Below, piece by piece: positions 34,497 through 43,848 of a stretch of 64,000 bases of DNA. The notes under the pieces are model-generated. The model was not told where the DNA came from. It ran no database searches and saw only the letters and a program-made list of their open reading frames with translations. This DNA is from Paenibacillus macerans (GTDB lineage Bacteria; Bacillota; Bacilli; Paenibacillales; Paenibacillaceae): contig NZ_JAMBOE010000001.1 of the NCBI RefSeq assembly GCF_023715465.1, positions 186,001 to 250,000 of the forward strand. The letters are read 5' to 3'. The position numbers and the translations under genes were made by a program. Positions within the stretch are counted from its first letter, which is position 1; each line of letters starts with the position of its first letter.

Positions 34497-35222
34497 ATGC
34501 GTATTTCTTCCACCGATATGCAAAACAATTTCGGAAAGTATTTAAAGTTTGCGGAGGCGGGCGAGGAAATCATCGTGACAAAGAACGGCAAGGATGTAGC
34601 CAAATTGACGACGTTCGCCGGGGAGGTTGATGATCCCTTCCTTAAGGAGGAGGCGGCCAGATACGAGAGCGGCGATTGGGTGACTTATGAGGAGTTTCTC
34701 GATCTGACTGAGATGGCTGAACAACGTTTCGAACTTATCGACGGCGTCGTCTATAACCTTGCCTCTCCTTCTTACAAGCACCAACAGGCGGTAAATGAAC
34801 TACACGGTACGTTTTATCTTTGGTTTAAAGGAAAATCCTGTACACCGCTGACCTCCCCTTTTGACATCACGCTGAAGAAGTCAAAAACGAATATTTGTGT
34901 CGTACAGCCGGATTTGGTTGTCATTTGCAACAAAGATCAAATCAACGAGCGCGGCAAATATATGGGTACGCCGGAACTTGCTGTTGAGGTGCTGTCTCCT
35001 TCCACGCGAAGCAAAGATTTGATCCGGAAGCTCGAATTATACCGAAAATGCGGCGTGAAGGAATATTGGATCGTCGATCCGATGAAGGAGCAAGTGACGG
35101 TGTTCACTCTGACTGACGGCGAGATCGCGGATGTAACCTATTATTCGAAACCCGGCAACCAATATGCGGAATCCCTGCTTTATGAAGGCTTACGCGTTTC
35201 GCTGCAGGATCTGTTCGCCTAA
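34497..35222 (+). CDS. Phd/YefM antitoxin-like domain fused to Uma2 (DUF820) nuclease domain
   Basis: 241 residues. Residues 1-45 (MRISSTDMQNNFGKYLKFAE, EIIVTKNGKDVAKL) are a complete Phd/YefM DNA-binding fold. Residues about 60-240 are a Uma2 PD-(D/E)xK domain with FELIDGVVY (Glu79), QPDLVV (Asp139), LAVEVLSPSTR (Glu164) and GVKEYWIVDP. ATG 34497 sits six bases after GAGGTG, itself part of the leader. Fusion of an antitoxin-type repressor to a predicted nuclease in one chain is unusual. Three operators surround its promoter. It may be a self-controlled nuclease or a regulator using the Uma2 fold. Confidence 0.85.
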   Translation: MRISSTDMQNNFGKYLKFAEAGEEIIVTKNGKDVAKLTTFAGEVDDPFLKEEAARYESGDWVTYEEFLDLTEMAEQRFELIDGVVYNLASPSYKHQQAVNELHGTFYLWFKGKSCTPLTSPFDITLKKSKTNICVVQPDLVVICNKDQINERGKYMGTPELAVEVLSPSTRSKDLIRKLELYRKCGVKEYWIVDPMKEQVTVFTLTDGEIADVTYYSKPGNQYAESLLYEGLRVSLQDLFA

Positions 35223-35240
35223 TCCCCGGCTTGTCTCAAC

Positions 35241-35273
35241 AAAAAGCAGGGCCAGCCTAGGCTCCTGCTTTTT
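35241..35273. terminator. bidirectional terminator
   Basis: The AAAAAGCAGG / CCTGCTTTTT hairpin between the convergent Phd-Uma2 and SstT genes overlaps the last codons of the latter. Confidence 0.8.
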
Positions 35274-36507
35274 TGTCCAGATATTTGCCCATTGTCTTCA
35301 TGCCTTCTTTGCGTTTTTGGGCATATTCCGCCGCTGCCGTGAACAGCACATCGGAGGATGAATTGAGCGCCGTTTCGAAAGAGTCTTGCAATACACCGAT
35401 GATGAAACCTACACCAACGACTTGCATGGCAATATCGTTCGAAATGCCGAACAAGCTGCAGGCCAGAGGTACAAGCAAAAGCGACCCGCCGGCCACGCCA
35501 GAAGCGCCTGCTGCAGATATGGCGGAGAGTACGCTAAGGATCAGCGCCGTGCCAAAATCCACTTTTACGCCCAACGTGTGAACAGCCGCGAGCGTTAAGA
35601 CGGAAATCGTCACCGCCGCCCCCGCCATATTAATCGTCGCGCCCAAGGGAATGGACACCGAATACGTGTCTTTATCCAGCCCCAATTTTTCGCATAATCT
35701 CATATTGACCGGAATGTTGGCCGCGGAACTTCTCGTGAAAAATGCCGTAATCCCGCTTTCCTTTAAGCAACTGAACACGAGCGGATACGGATTCCTGCGG
35801 ATGTTCAGATAGACGATCAGCGGATTCACCACTAGCGCCATAAACAGCATGCATCCAATCAGTACGAGAAGCAGCTTCCCGTAATTGAGCAAGGACGAAA
35901 GACCGTTTGCGGTAATGGTGTCAAACACAAGCCCCATGATCCCGAACGGTGCTAATTGAATGACCCATCTGACGATTTGCGATACGGCGTCCGAAAATTG
36001 GGTGAGCAGGTTTTTCGTAGGATCACCAGCGCTTTTTAGCGCCACGCCAAGCAGGATCGCCCAGGCCAGGATGCCGATATAGTTTGCTTCGATCAAGGCT
36101 TTTACCGGGTTGTCCACCACCTGGAACAGCAGGTCCTTCAGCACTTCGACAATACCGCCGGGCGGAGTCAGGTCTCCGCTGCCGCTAGCGAGCGACAAAC
36201 TTACCGGAAAAATAAAACTGGCCATAACCGCGATCAATCCGGCCAAAAATGTGCTTAATCCATAAAGGACAAGAATCGATTTCATGTTCGTTTGACTGCC
36301 CTTTTTATGGTTCGCAATGGCAGCCATGACTAGGAGCAAAACCAATACAGGAGCAACCGCCTTCAAGGCGGATACGAATAAGGTACCGAAAATAGCAATC
36401 CCCGTTGCACCTGGTACGGACAGAGCCAAACCAATCCCCACGAGAATTCCCAGAAAAATTCGACTTACAAGACTCATTTGATTCCACTTGAGTATTAATG
36501 TTTTCAT
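35257..36507 (-). CDS. sstT: serine/threonine:sodium symporter (SstT type, DAACS family)
   Basis: 416 residues with about eight helices and two re-entrant loops. Hallmarks are the serine-rich loop [14 protein letters not shown] and [20 protein letters not shown]. The N-terminus ([20 protein letters not shown]) is that of SstT rather than GltP. It imports serine or threonine with sodium across the cell membrane. It is monocistronic. Confidence 0.9.
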   Translation of the reverse strand: MKTLILKWNQMSLVSRIFLGILVGIGLALSVPGATGIAIFGTLFVSALKAVAPVLVLLLVMAAIANHKKGSQTNMKSILVLYGLSTFLAGLIAVMASFIFPVSLSLASGSGDLTPPGGIVEVLKDLLFQVVDNPVKALIEANYIGILAWAILLGVALKSAGDPTKNLLTQFSDAVSQIVRWVIQLAPFGIMGLVFDTITANGLSSLLNYGKLLLVLIGCMLFMALVVNPLIVYLNIRRNPYPLVFSCLKESGITAFFTRSSAANIPVNMRLCEKLGLDKDTYSVSIPLGATINMAGAAVTISVLTLAAVHTLGVKVDFGTALILSVLSAISAAGASGVAGGSLLLVPLACSLFGISNDIAMQVVGVGFIIGVLQDSFETALNSSSDVLFTAAAEYAQKRKEGMKTMGKYLDKKAGA

Positions 36508-36665
36508 TTTCTCCTCCGGATTCCGATCTGAAAAGTATAACCGAACACTACCTCGACGCTGTAGCGAGACATAGCGTTAGTTTATCACGAAATTTGGCGG
36601 TTGTGCGTGGGAGAAAATATCTATTCCGTTAATTTTCGCAAAATTTTCAATTCTTGGCAACCCGA

Positions 36666-37790
36666 TTACTTACCGCCAAGGGCCCCCTCCACTTTGTAAT
36701 TCGCCAAGTCGATGTCGATATCTATTCCAAGCACCAGCTTGGCCAGTTGAAACCCGATATACGGTCCCATCGTTAGCCCCGATGCCCCTAAGCCATTGGC
36801 CACGTAAATGCCTGTCCAACCGGGCAAAGCGCCGATCACCGGAAGAAAGCCCGGAGTGAACGGGCGAAAGCCGACTCTCGCCTCCAAAAAGCTGCCTTCC
36901 GCAAGCCCGGGAGCATGCTCCAACCCCTTATTCAGAACCTCCTGCAAACCGCCCGCCGTAACGCGCGTATCGAAACCTTGCGGATCATTCTCATGGGTGG
37001 CGCCGATTACAATCCGCTGGCCGTCGAAGGCCAATATATACTGATCGCCGGGAGGCATAACAACAGTCCCATGCCCCGTGTCCGCATCCGGCAAAACCAA
37101 ATGAACGATTTGTGCTTTTTGATAGGTCACTTTAAAATCCACACCCAATGGCTTCAGCAGTGGATTGGCCCATGCCCCTGCGCAGACCAGGACCGCATCA
37201 GCTTCGATCTTTTGGTCCTCAACTTGTACCCCGGTAACGGTAGTATCGGCGAATCGGAGTGCGGCATCCCCGTTCAGCAGCGTGGCGCCATGTCCGATCG
37301 CGGCGCGCAGCAGCGCATCCCGCAGGGCGCGCCCATCAACACGGGCGGCCCCGCTGATATGCAGAGCGGCATAGTCGTCCGCCAACGGAGGAAACAGCCG
37401 CTTCACTTCACCGGGATTCAACAGCGTGATCTCGCCGATTTCCGGGGCATCCTGCCGACGTTTTACAGCAAGCTTTTCCAGTTGGACAAGCTTTTCAAGC
37501 TCCTTATGTAAACGAAGCGCTCCCACACGAGCATAACCGGTTTCGGTCTCCCCGCCCTGCTCCAGTTCTGCGATCAAGGGCGGGTAAAACCGTGCCCCCT
37601 CCTTGGCCAACCGATACCAGGCTTGGTTGCGCCGCTGCGATATCCACGGGCAAATGATCCCGGCAGCGGCAGCGGTCGCCTGTCCCGGGTCTTTCCGGTC
37701 GACAATGACCACTTCCGCTCCCCTTTTAGCCAATTGATAGGCCGTAGAAGCGCCTAAAATACCCGCGCCAATGACAATAAACTTTTGCAT
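36666..37790 (-). CDS. FAD-dependent oxidoreductase (DAO / glycine oxidase-like)
   Basis: 374 residues. The N-terminal dinucleotide fold VIGAGILGASTAYQLAKRGAEV (5-26) is followed by VIVDR and, near the C-terminus, GFRPFTPGFLPVIGALPG and IYVANGLGASGLTMGP, which complete the FAD site. It belongs to the D-amino-acid/glycine oxidase-sarcosine oxidase group. It could oxidise glycine or a D-amino acid; there is no thiamine gene near, so a ThiO role is not supported. A 22-bp gap separates it from the upstream membrane-protein gene on the same strand, suggesting an operon. Confidence 0.88.
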   Translation of the reverse strand: MQKFIVIGAGILGASTAYQLAKRGAEVVIVDRKDPGQATAAAAGIICPWISQRRNQAWYRLAKEGARFYPPLIAELEQGGETETGYARVGALRLHKELEKLVQLEKLAVKRRQDAPEIGEITLLNPGEVKRLFPPLADDYAALHISGAARVDGRALRDALLRAAIGHGATLLNGDAALRFADTTVTGVQVEDQKIEADAVLVCAGAWANPLLKPLGVDFKVTYQKAQIVHLVLPDADTGHGTVVMPPGDQYILAFDGQRIVIGATHENDPQGFDTRVTAGGLQEVLNKGLEHAPGLAEGSFLEARVGFRPFTPGFLPVIGALPGWTGIYVANGLGASGLTMGPYIGFQLAKLVLGIDIDIDLANYKVEGALGGK

Positions 37791-37812
37791 GGTTCAGCAT
37801 CCTTTTTTTGTC

Positions 37813-38607
37813 TTAAGTCATGTTGTATTTTTCCTTACGCTGGCTGACCGCAAATAAGACGAACGATAATATCTGTAAAAGTAACATAGGAATCGCCAGC
37901 CAGAGGAAAAAAAGCGATACGATCGGTGTCAAAAGCATCACAACGGCTTCCACGCTCCGAACGTAATTAAACGGAACCATTCCTGAATGGCCTTCCATCA
38001 ACAAAGAAATAATAGCGGCCACCAGCATCATGCTAAATAGAAGTGAAATATAGGCGGCGGTAACGGCCATTCGGCTTAACGTGGTGTCCTGCACCAGAAA
38101 CGTCACCAAGTAAAAAAATGCTACCACACTCACAGCAAACATGAAAATAATCGGTTTCAGCGGGCTGAACAGTTTGGAGACCGTCTCGACCACATCCGTT
38201 GGCATCGTTAATGGAGACAGTTTTTCCTTGACTCTGTCTAAACGATCGATCTCTTTTTGGACAAGGGACAGCAGAGTATCAAGGACAAAAGCATCTTCTC
38301 TCGAATAATAATCTCTCAGGATTTGGCGAGTCTCCCTCGTAAAATACGAGCTTGCTTCCCCTAACTTTATGTACAAATGCTGCTTGGCTTGCGAATCTTC
38401 CGGTTTGTTGATCGCCTGCGCGATCGCAGCCTCAACCCCGGCGTACAAGTCCATCCGCTTTTGAATCAGCGACAACTTGGTCCGATTGCTTTCTTCCATC
38501 ATGCCTTTAAATTCTTTATAAAGCCAAACTAGGGCCGTAAATGCAATAGCCATAGCCAATGACCAAACGGGAGAAAGCTTTAAATATTCTATTAATTTGT
38601 CCAACAC
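37813..38607 (-). CDS. membrane protein of unknown function
   Basis: 264 residues. One N-terminal helix (about 13-30) is followed by a long charged, probably helical cytoplasmic region (about 35-145) and then four helices (about 150-255). I do not recognise the family. It is followed at 22 bp by the FAD oxidoreductase gene on the same strand. It is preceded by a short A/T-rich region holding a terminator for the next gene upstream. Confidence 0.7.
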   Translation of the reverse strand: MLDKLIEYLKLSPVWSLAMAIAFTALVWLYKEFKGMMEESNRTKLSLIQKRMDLYAGVEAAIAQAINKPEDSQAKQHLYIKLGEASSYFTRETRQILRDYYSREDAFVLDTLLSLVQKEIDRLDRVKEKLSPLTMPTDVVETVSKLFSPLKPIIFMFAVSVVAFFYLVTFLVQDTTLSRMAVTAAYISLLFSMMLVAAIISLLMEGHSGMVPFNYVRSVEAVVMLLTPIVSLFFLWLAIPMLLLQILSFVLFAVSQRKEKYNMT

Positions 38608-38708
38608 GAACCAAACACCTCATAACCAGAGTTCTTTTGCCACTTTAGCCATTATACTATAATCTGGAAACCTGTCGAACTGAACTTTTTTTGCCGCGAA
38701 AAAAATAA

Positions 38709-38737
38709 AAAGGGCAACTCAGAACTGAGTCGCCTTT
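38709..38737 (-). terminator. terminator after the stalk-domain protein gene
   Basis: An AAAGGGCAACTCAG / CTGAGTCGCCTTT hairpin is followed on the minus strand by a T-rich tract (TTTTTATTTTTTT). Confidence 0.85.
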
Positions 38738-38761
38738 GATTTATCATTTCGGCTATTCTAT

Positions 38762-39469
38762 TTATTTCAGCTTTGCTACCGTGACGGCGACCTGCTCGAG
38801 CTGTGCCTTGCTTAAGGTATGATCCGGCGAACTTAGCGTGACGAAACGGTCGTCCAGCTTGAAGCTTAGGAAAGCCGTCTCATCCGGCGTATACCATTTC
38901 GCTTCAATCCCGCCCTCCAAGGTTACTGTTTTGCCTTCGTAAAGATAAGCATAATCCCGGGGAGAAACATTTACCGTCATGTGGTTGAAGATGAGGTTCA
39001 CCCCGTCATCCGAGGCGAGGGCCGCTTTGAAAGCATCCCCTTTAACCATTTGCATAGGTGCATAAGGCGTCTCGAAGGATTCGAATTTCGCGAACGCATC
39101 GGTGATCGCCTTGAGTTGAGCTTTCGTGTAATTCACTTCGGTCAGGCTTAAGTTTGTGCCGCTTTCTCCGGAATTTCCGCTACCAATCAGTACCTGATGC
39201 TTTTGCGCGTTATAAGAAACCGGGACATTCAGCACCTCGGCGATTGCCCGTACCGGCAAATACGTTGTGTTGTTATAGGTAATCGGCGTTAATTTGCGGC
39301 CTTGTTGGTCGGTCAGGGAATAGGCTTTGCCATCCACCTGGATGCCGATTTGGTGATTCAGATATGCCGTAATTTTCTGTAGCTGCGTTCCCGCGTATAC
39401 GCCGGCTGCTCCCGTAACGGTCATGCCCAGCACGGCCATAGCTATGATTGATTTTTTCATGTTGTTCAT
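38762..39469 (-). CDS. secreted stalk-domain (copper amine oxidase N-like) protein
   Basis: 235 residues. A signal peptide (MKKSIIAMAVLGMTVTGAAG, cleaved near VYA) precedes a stalk domain (about 30-95) with the repeat TPITYNNTTYLPVRAIAEVL. The C-terminal half (about 110-235) is of unknown fold. The frame has three Met codons; the second, at 39469, is nine bases from GAGAGGA and is preferred. Stalk domains in this group are cell-surface modules. It lies 25 bp after the propeller-lipoprotein gene, so the two are probably cotranscribed. Confidence 0.8.
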   Translation of the reverse strand: MNNMKKSIIAMAVLGMTVTGAAGVYAGTQLQKITAYLNHQIGIQVDGKAYSLTDQQGRKLTPITYNNTTYLPVRAIAEVLNVPVSYNAQKHQVLIGSGNSGESGTNLSLTEVNYTKAQLKAITDAFAKFESFETPYAPMQMVKGDAFKAALASDDGVNLIFNHMTVNVSPRDYAYLYEGKTVTLEGGIEAKWYTPDETAFLSFKLDDRFVTLSSPDHTLSKAQLEQVAVTVAKLK

Positions 39470-39493
39470 TGTATCCATTCCTCTCTGTTTGGT

Positions 39494-40711
39494 TTATTTA
39501 AAATCGATAACCTGTGTAACAATAAGCGATTTCGGGTCGTCCACCGTAATCCCCAACCGTTGGCCGGACGGGCTCCAGGTTAACGGGTACACGGGATGGG
39601 GAACCGGTTCGGCAGACGCATAATACGGTGTGAGCGGCGAAACCATACCCGAATGAGTGTCGAAAATATACACTCCGTTCATACCTGTCGTCTCCTCGGT
39701 GTAGACGTCAAACGCCAGCTTCGCGGAATCCGGAGACCAGGAAATATCGGAGATCAGGTCGCCTTTGCCGATGAGCGAGCCCTGGAGAGTCCCGGCAGAA
39801 TCGTAGATCAGCAGTTCGCTGCCCTGGCCCCCACCCAGTTGGGCGACCGTGGATACGGAAATATATCTGCTGTCCGGCGAGATTTCAAAATTCCAAACAT
39901 CATGTATCAGGCTAACCGGCGTCGCTTGCCCTGGTTCAAATACCTTCAACACCTGACGGTTGTCGGTATAATAAATCCGGCCATGACTGACGCCAAATTG
40001 CGTAAACGTCTCGACATCCCGATCTTCCAGCGGAATCGCAGTCACCTTCCCGTCCGCTGCCGAGATTTGCCGGATTTCTCCGCGTCCTCTCATGGAGCCG
40101 GCTGCCAGAATATACGTTTCTTCGTTCAGCCAACCGCCCAGCTCCAAATAGTTGTCGCCTTTGATTTGAATCGTTTGGCCAGTAGCGCGATTTTCTACGA
40201 AATTGTCCGCCGTGTATTTGTCCTTCCATTTCTGGATGAAGCTGTACCGGCCGTCGGGCGAAATGATTTCTTTGACAAGCATGTATCCGTCCATCTGTCC
40301 TCCCCCCTCTCCGGTATTTTCGCGGCTTTGGCCGGTGTCGATATTCACGATCGAAGCCTTATATTCATATTGCGGCTCCTCCGTGGCGGTTCCCGGTTTC
40401 ACTAGCTTGGTCGTCTGAATGCTGACCTCGTCCTCCGACAGCCAGGCCTCAATGTTGGCCGCCTCAATCCGGTGGGTGCGAGCTACCGACACCTCCCGGC
40501 CGGTCTGCTGAACTGGCGTATCTACGACGGTCAACTCCCGTTTGCCTTCTAAGGAAGGCGCCGCGTCTTGACCCGCCTGCTGTTCGGTCCCGCTTGCGGC
40601 GGGATCGACCACGGTCAGCCGGGCTCCAGCCGACTGGCAAGCCGTCAAGGCGAGGGACAACGTCATTGCCGCCAAAAACTTGATGCCATAAGTCCCAATG
40701 TTGTGTTTCAT
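39494..40711 (-). CDS. beta-propeller lipoprotein (WD40/TolB-like)
   Basis: 405 residues from the ATG at 40711, preceded by GGGAGGT. The signal peptide ends in the lipobox LTAC, so the protein is membrane-anchored outside the cell. PD40/TolB-like repeats follow (EIISPDGRYSFIQKW, FEISPDSRYISVS, DISWSPDSAKLAFDV, LTWSPSGQRLGI). It probably serves as a binding or sensor scaffold. It lies downstream of the two-component genes, separated by a terminator, and 25 bp upstream of the stalk-domain gene. Confidence 0.82.
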   Translation of the reverse strand: MKHNIGTYGIKFLAAMTLSLALTACQSAGARLTVVDPAASGTEQQAGQDAAPSLEGKRELTVVDTPVQQTGREVSVARTHRIEAANIEAWLSEDEVSIQTTKLVKPGTATEEPQYEYKASIVNIDTGQSRENTGEGGGQMDGYMLVKEIISPDGRYSFIQKWKDKYTADNFVENRATGQTIQIKGDNYLELGGWLNEETYILAAGSMRGRGEIRQISAADGKVTAIPLEDRDVETFTQFGVSHGRIYYTDNRQVLKVFEPGQATPVSLIHDVWNFEISPDSRYISVSTVAQLGGGQGSELLIYDSAGTLQGSLIGKGDLISDISWSPDSAKLAFDVYTEETTGMNGVYIFDTHSGMVSPLTPYYASAEPVPHPVYPLTWSPSGQRLGITVDDPKSLIVTQVIDFK

Positions 40712-40868
40712 CACAGGTACCTCCCGCGTTCCTGCCACAGGTGCTCTGCCCAAAGACCGGTTAAAGTGAATCGGTTCGCTTCGGCTTGCCCTGTTGACCT
40801 AAGTATAGAAAGAGAATATCTCCGAAAAATATCCGACTTGTAACGATCCTGTAAACTGCAAAAAAAAC

Positions 40869-40898
40869 AAGCCCAGACTCTATTCCAAGTCTGGACTT
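40869..40898 (-). terminator. terminator of the two-component operon
   Basis: AAGCCCAGACT / AGTCTGGACTT forms a hairpin (one mismatch) overlapping the last codons of the histidine kinase, followed on the minus strand by TTGTTTTTTTT. Confidence 0.8.
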
Positions 40899-42418
40899 AC
40901 CCCGGCGGTTATAGTCTCCGGCCGTTCCGGCCGCTGCAGCAGCAGCGTGAGCACGAACGTGGAACCCTCCGGCCCCGTTTCGGCGAGTTCGACTGTACCG
41001 TGCTGCTTTTCGGCGAGGCCGCGCACGAGCGGCAGTCCCAATCCCGTCCCCCCGTAAGCTCTCGACCGGTCGCTGCTAACCGTATAAAAAGGATCGAAGA
41101 TTCTGCTACGTTCCTCCGCCGGAATACCGATCCCGGTATCCCGGACCGTGATCTTCATCCGGCCTTGTCCCGCCGCATCCCGCGCCGTCTCGTTGGAAAG
41201 AACCACCCTACCGCCCGGCTTGTTGTATTTTATCCCGTTGTCCAGCAAATTCAGCATCATATGCATCAGATTTTCCGGATCGGCCCACACTGTGCCTTCC
41301 TCCAGCACCGTTACAAGTTCGATGCCGTATCCCTCCGCCTTGGCTTGCAAGCGGGCGGCCGCCTCTTGCAGCAGCGGCTTTACGTCTACGGATTGCGCAT
41401 GGGTCTCAAACTCGTACACATCCATCGCGGAAAGTTTCAGCGCCTTCTCGACGAGCCCGTACAGCCGCGCCGCCTCCTGGCTGATTCGCCCCCGCGCTTC
41501 CTCCAGAAGCGCCGGGTCGTCCCGATACATTTCCAGCAGATCGGCATAAGCGAGAATCGAGGTCAGCGGGGTTTTTAACTCATGACTGATGTTTCCGATA
41601 AACCGCTTTTGCTGCTGCTCCAGCTCGCGCAGGCGGGTAATCGCCTCGAGCAGCTTGCTTTTTTCGGCGGTCAACTGGCTGAGGGACGCGGATATTCTTC
41701 CGCTCATCTCGTAAATGCCCTGCGCCAGCTCGCCGAGTTCATCGTTCCTGCGGACCGTGGGGGCAGAAAGAAATTGGCCCTCCCCAATCTGCCGGGCGGC
41801 GCCGTTTAACCGGCCGATCACATGGGCCTGCCGCCATACGTAGAGGTAGCCGAGCAGGAAGCCCCCCGCCAGCACCAACACGCCGGTAACCCCAAACAAA
41901 TTTTTTATCCGATCATAAAAAGCATGCTGCTCCGCCAGCGACACGTGGAACTGGATTGTCCCGGTCCGCTCATTATCGGCAAGGTACAGCGGCGCCAAGT
42001 ACAGCAACTGATCCCCTTCGGTGATATACGCGGCCTTCCCTTGCGCCGTATAGGCCAAGGCATCCTGCACGTCCGCCTTCGGCTGGAACGGCAGCGAGGT
42101 GCCGGCAAGCGTTCCGTCCGCTTTATAAAGAGTCACGGGCAGGCTGCTTTGCGCGCCGAGGTCCACGGCCAGCCGCTGGCCGATTTGCGCCAACAAATCG
42201 CCCGGAGCCTTCGCGCCGCTTGTCATCGCCTCCTGGCGTACCCGCAAATTCGCGGCCTCCGCCTCCCCGGCGAGCGACTGCTCCAACCGTAAGCGCTGGT
42301 CCTCCCGGATGCCGGCCAGCACCAGCAGGCTGAGCACTGCGATGACGGAAGCCAGCAGCACGGCCAGCAGCACGGCGGCCTTCCACTTTAGGCCAAACCG
42401 CCAGGTCCGCCGCTTCAT
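40880..42418 (-). CDS. sensor histidine kinase (two-component)
   Basis: 512 residues. It has two membrane helices (about 13-35 and 175-195) around an extracytoplasmic sensor domain, a HAMP linker, a dimerisation domain with phospho-acceptor His in FIGNISHELKTPLTS (about 275), and an ATPase domain with NLLDNGIKY, DTGIGIP and GGTGLGL. Its start overlaps the response-regulator stop by four bases. The stimulus is unknown; the neighbouring propeller lipoprotein and stalk protein hint at envelope sensing, but that is inference. Confidence 0.93.
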   Translation of the reverse strand: MKRRTWRFGLKWKAAVLLAVLLASVIAVLSLLVLAGIREDQRLRLEQSLAGEAEAANLRVRQEAMTSGAKAPGDLLAQIGQRLAVDLGAQSSLPVTLYKADGTLAGTSLPFQPKADVQDALAYTAQGKAAYITEGDQLLYLAPLYLADNERTGTIQFHVSLAEQHAFYDRIKNLFGVTGVLVLAGGFLLGYLYVWRQAHVIGRLNGAARQIGEGQFLSAPTVRRNDELGELAQGIYEMSGRISASLSQLTAEKSKLLEAITRLRELEQQQKRFIGNISHELKTPLTSILAYADLLEMYRDDPALLEEARGRISQEAARLYGLVEKALKLSAMDVYEFETHAQSVDVKPLLQEAAARLQAKAEGYGIELVTVLEEGTVWADPENLMHMMLNLLDNGIKYNKPGGRVVLSNETARDAAGQGRMKITVRDTGIGIPAEERSRIFDPFYTVSSDRSRAYGGTGLGLPLVRGLAEKQHGTVELAETGPEGSTFVLTLLLQRPERPETITAGVSPDLE

Positions 42419-43113
42419 GGGATTTTCTCCGTGCTTTTATAGCCAATACCGTACACGGTCTGGATCACCTCGTGCCAACGGCCCAGCTTCTTGCGCAACC
42501 GCTGCACATGCATGTCGACCGTCCGCGTTCCGCCGGCAAAGTCTATGTCCCACACCTGCTCCAGTAATGCCTCCCGGGAATAAACCCGTTCCGGATGCTG
42601 CGCCAACAAAGCCAGCAGGTCAAACTCCTTGGGCGTCAGCTCGAACTCCGCCGCCTCACCCTCCGCGTGCACCGTGCGGCTGAGCAGGTTGATCGTTAGG
42701 CCAGCCAACCGCACTTGCCCCCCAGCCTCAGCGGACCGCTCCTTCGCCATTGGGCTGCGGCGCGACAATGCTTTGACCCGGGCGATGATTTCCCGCATAT
42801 CAAATGGCTTGGTCATGTAGTCGTCCGCGCCGAGCTCGAGGCCAAGCACCTTATCGACGATATCGTTTTTTACCGTTAACAGGAGGATCGCCGGCCGCGA
42901 CTCCCGCCCCTCAAGCTTGCGGCACACCTCGTATCCGCTTACCTTCGGCATCATCACATCAAGCACCATCACGTCCGGATGAAACGTATCGACGCGGTCC
43001 AGCGCCTTCTGCCCATCCGCCGCTGTTTCCACCGTATATCCCTCTCGCCTGAGCGCATATGCGACAGCGTCGGAAATGCTCGCTTCATCGTCAACAACTA
43101 ACACCTTGGTCAT
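42415..43113 (-). CDS. OmpR/PhoB-family response regulator
   Basis: 232 residues. The receiver domain has Asp9, Asp10 and phospho-acceptor Asp52 (VLDVMMP), with Lys in MTKPFD. A winged-helix DNA-binding domain follows (about 130-230: ELTPKEFDLLALLAQHP, RTVDMHVQRLRKKLG, VYGIGYK). It is the first gene of the pair and coupled to the kinase by a four-base overlap. Targets may include the downstream envelope genes. Confidence 0.95.
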   Translation of the reverse strand: MTKVLVVDDEASISDAVAYALRREGYTVETAADGQKALDRVDTFHPDVMVLDVMMPKVSGYEVCRKLEGRESRPAILLLTVKNDIVDKVLGLELGADDYMTKPFDMREIIARVKALSRRSPMAKERSAEAGGQVRLAGLTINLLSRTVHAEGEAAEFELTPKEFDLLALLAQHPERVYSREALLEQVWDIDFAGGTRTVDMHVQRLRKKLGRWHEVIQTVYGIGYKSTEKIP

Positions 43114-43181
43114 GGGAATACTCCTTTATTCTATTTAGGCTTCCTTCTGCCCGCCTGTCTCATACAACTTCAGACTAAGAA

Positions 43182-43688
43182 TCATTTAGAATTTCGCTTA
43201 TGTATGTCCAAGCGGCTGGCTACGATGGAGAACTCGTTTAAATCTGTTTTTGGGGAATCCAACAGTAGACAGAGCTCGAACAGGCCGGATTCCAGCAGAT
43301 AAACTTCTTCGTACAGACACAAACTACGGACTGGGTCAGCATCGAAATTAAGCGATTTCACCTCAAAAAAAGTGAGGCGCGTTTCCTTTTCCTTAAAGCA
43401 TTCTTGGATTACGATCTCAACGCGACGATCCGCGGATGAAGTCATACTTATCAGCTTCGCATCATGAAATCTGATCTTTTCTTTCAAACCTCTAACCGGC
43501 ATAGGCATGCTTTGCTTTATCGCCTCATAATAGGCTTTATAGTCCTTGCAACGCCTTTCCCATTCTTCATTATAGCTTCGTTTCCACTCACCGATTAAAG
43601 CGGCCAAATCCGAATCGGGCAGTTTCGTCGTCATGATGCTCCCATCTTCAACCGCAGCTTGCAACGGACCGGGCAAATATTTGAGCAT
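43182..43688 (-). CDS. hypothetical protein, possibly DUF4085-like
   Basis: 168 residues. The central RFHDAKLISM and the later LYEEVYLLESGLFELCLLLDS pattern resemble the C-terminal half of DUF4085 proteins; the N-terminal half of that family would be missing. Ribosome sites before 43688 and the Met at 43634 (after GGGAG) are both modest, so the start is uncertain. A 21-bp palindrome lies 33 bp upstream. Confidence 0.55.
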   Translation of the reverse strand: MLKYLPGPLQAAVEDGSIMTTKLPDSDLAALIGEWKRSYNEEWERRCKDYKAYYEAIKQSMPMPVRGLKEKIRFHDAKLISMTSSADRRVEIVIQECFKEKETRLTFFEVKSLNFDADPVRSLCLYEEVYLLESGLFELCLLLDSPKTDLNEFSIVASRLDIHKRNSK

Positions 43689-43720
43689 ATACGATTACTG
43701 CTCTATGGCCTTTCTTTATT

Positions 43721-43741
43721 TTAACATTCTAAGAATGTTAA
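43721..43741. promoter_or_regulatory. 21-bp palindrome (possible operator)
   Basis: TTAACATTCT-A-AGAATGTTAA is perfect over 10-bp arms with one central base, upstream of the minus-strand hypothetical gene. It is too AT-rich to be an efficient terminator; an operator is more likely. Confidence 0.45.
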
Positions 43742-43764
43742 TCCGAATTTTTCATCTAATCAGC

Positions 43765-43848
43765 CTACTCAGCTTCCTTCAGTGGCAAGCCTTTGCGAAC
43801 AGCCTTCTTGTCGACTTGGATCATGCCAGCGCCCTTTTTCCCGAGCAC
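43765..43848 (-). CDS. 27-codon ORF with good Shine-Dalgarno
   Basis: AGGAG on the minus strand stands six bases before a GTG at 43848 that opens a 27-codon, Lys-rich frame (LGKKGAGMIQVDKKAVRKG). An in-frame stop just upstream excludes a longer protein from this frame. It may be a small protein or the tail of a decayed gene; I do not recognise it. Confidence 0.35.
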   Translation of the reverse strand: MLGKKGAGMIQVDKKAVRKGLPLKEAE

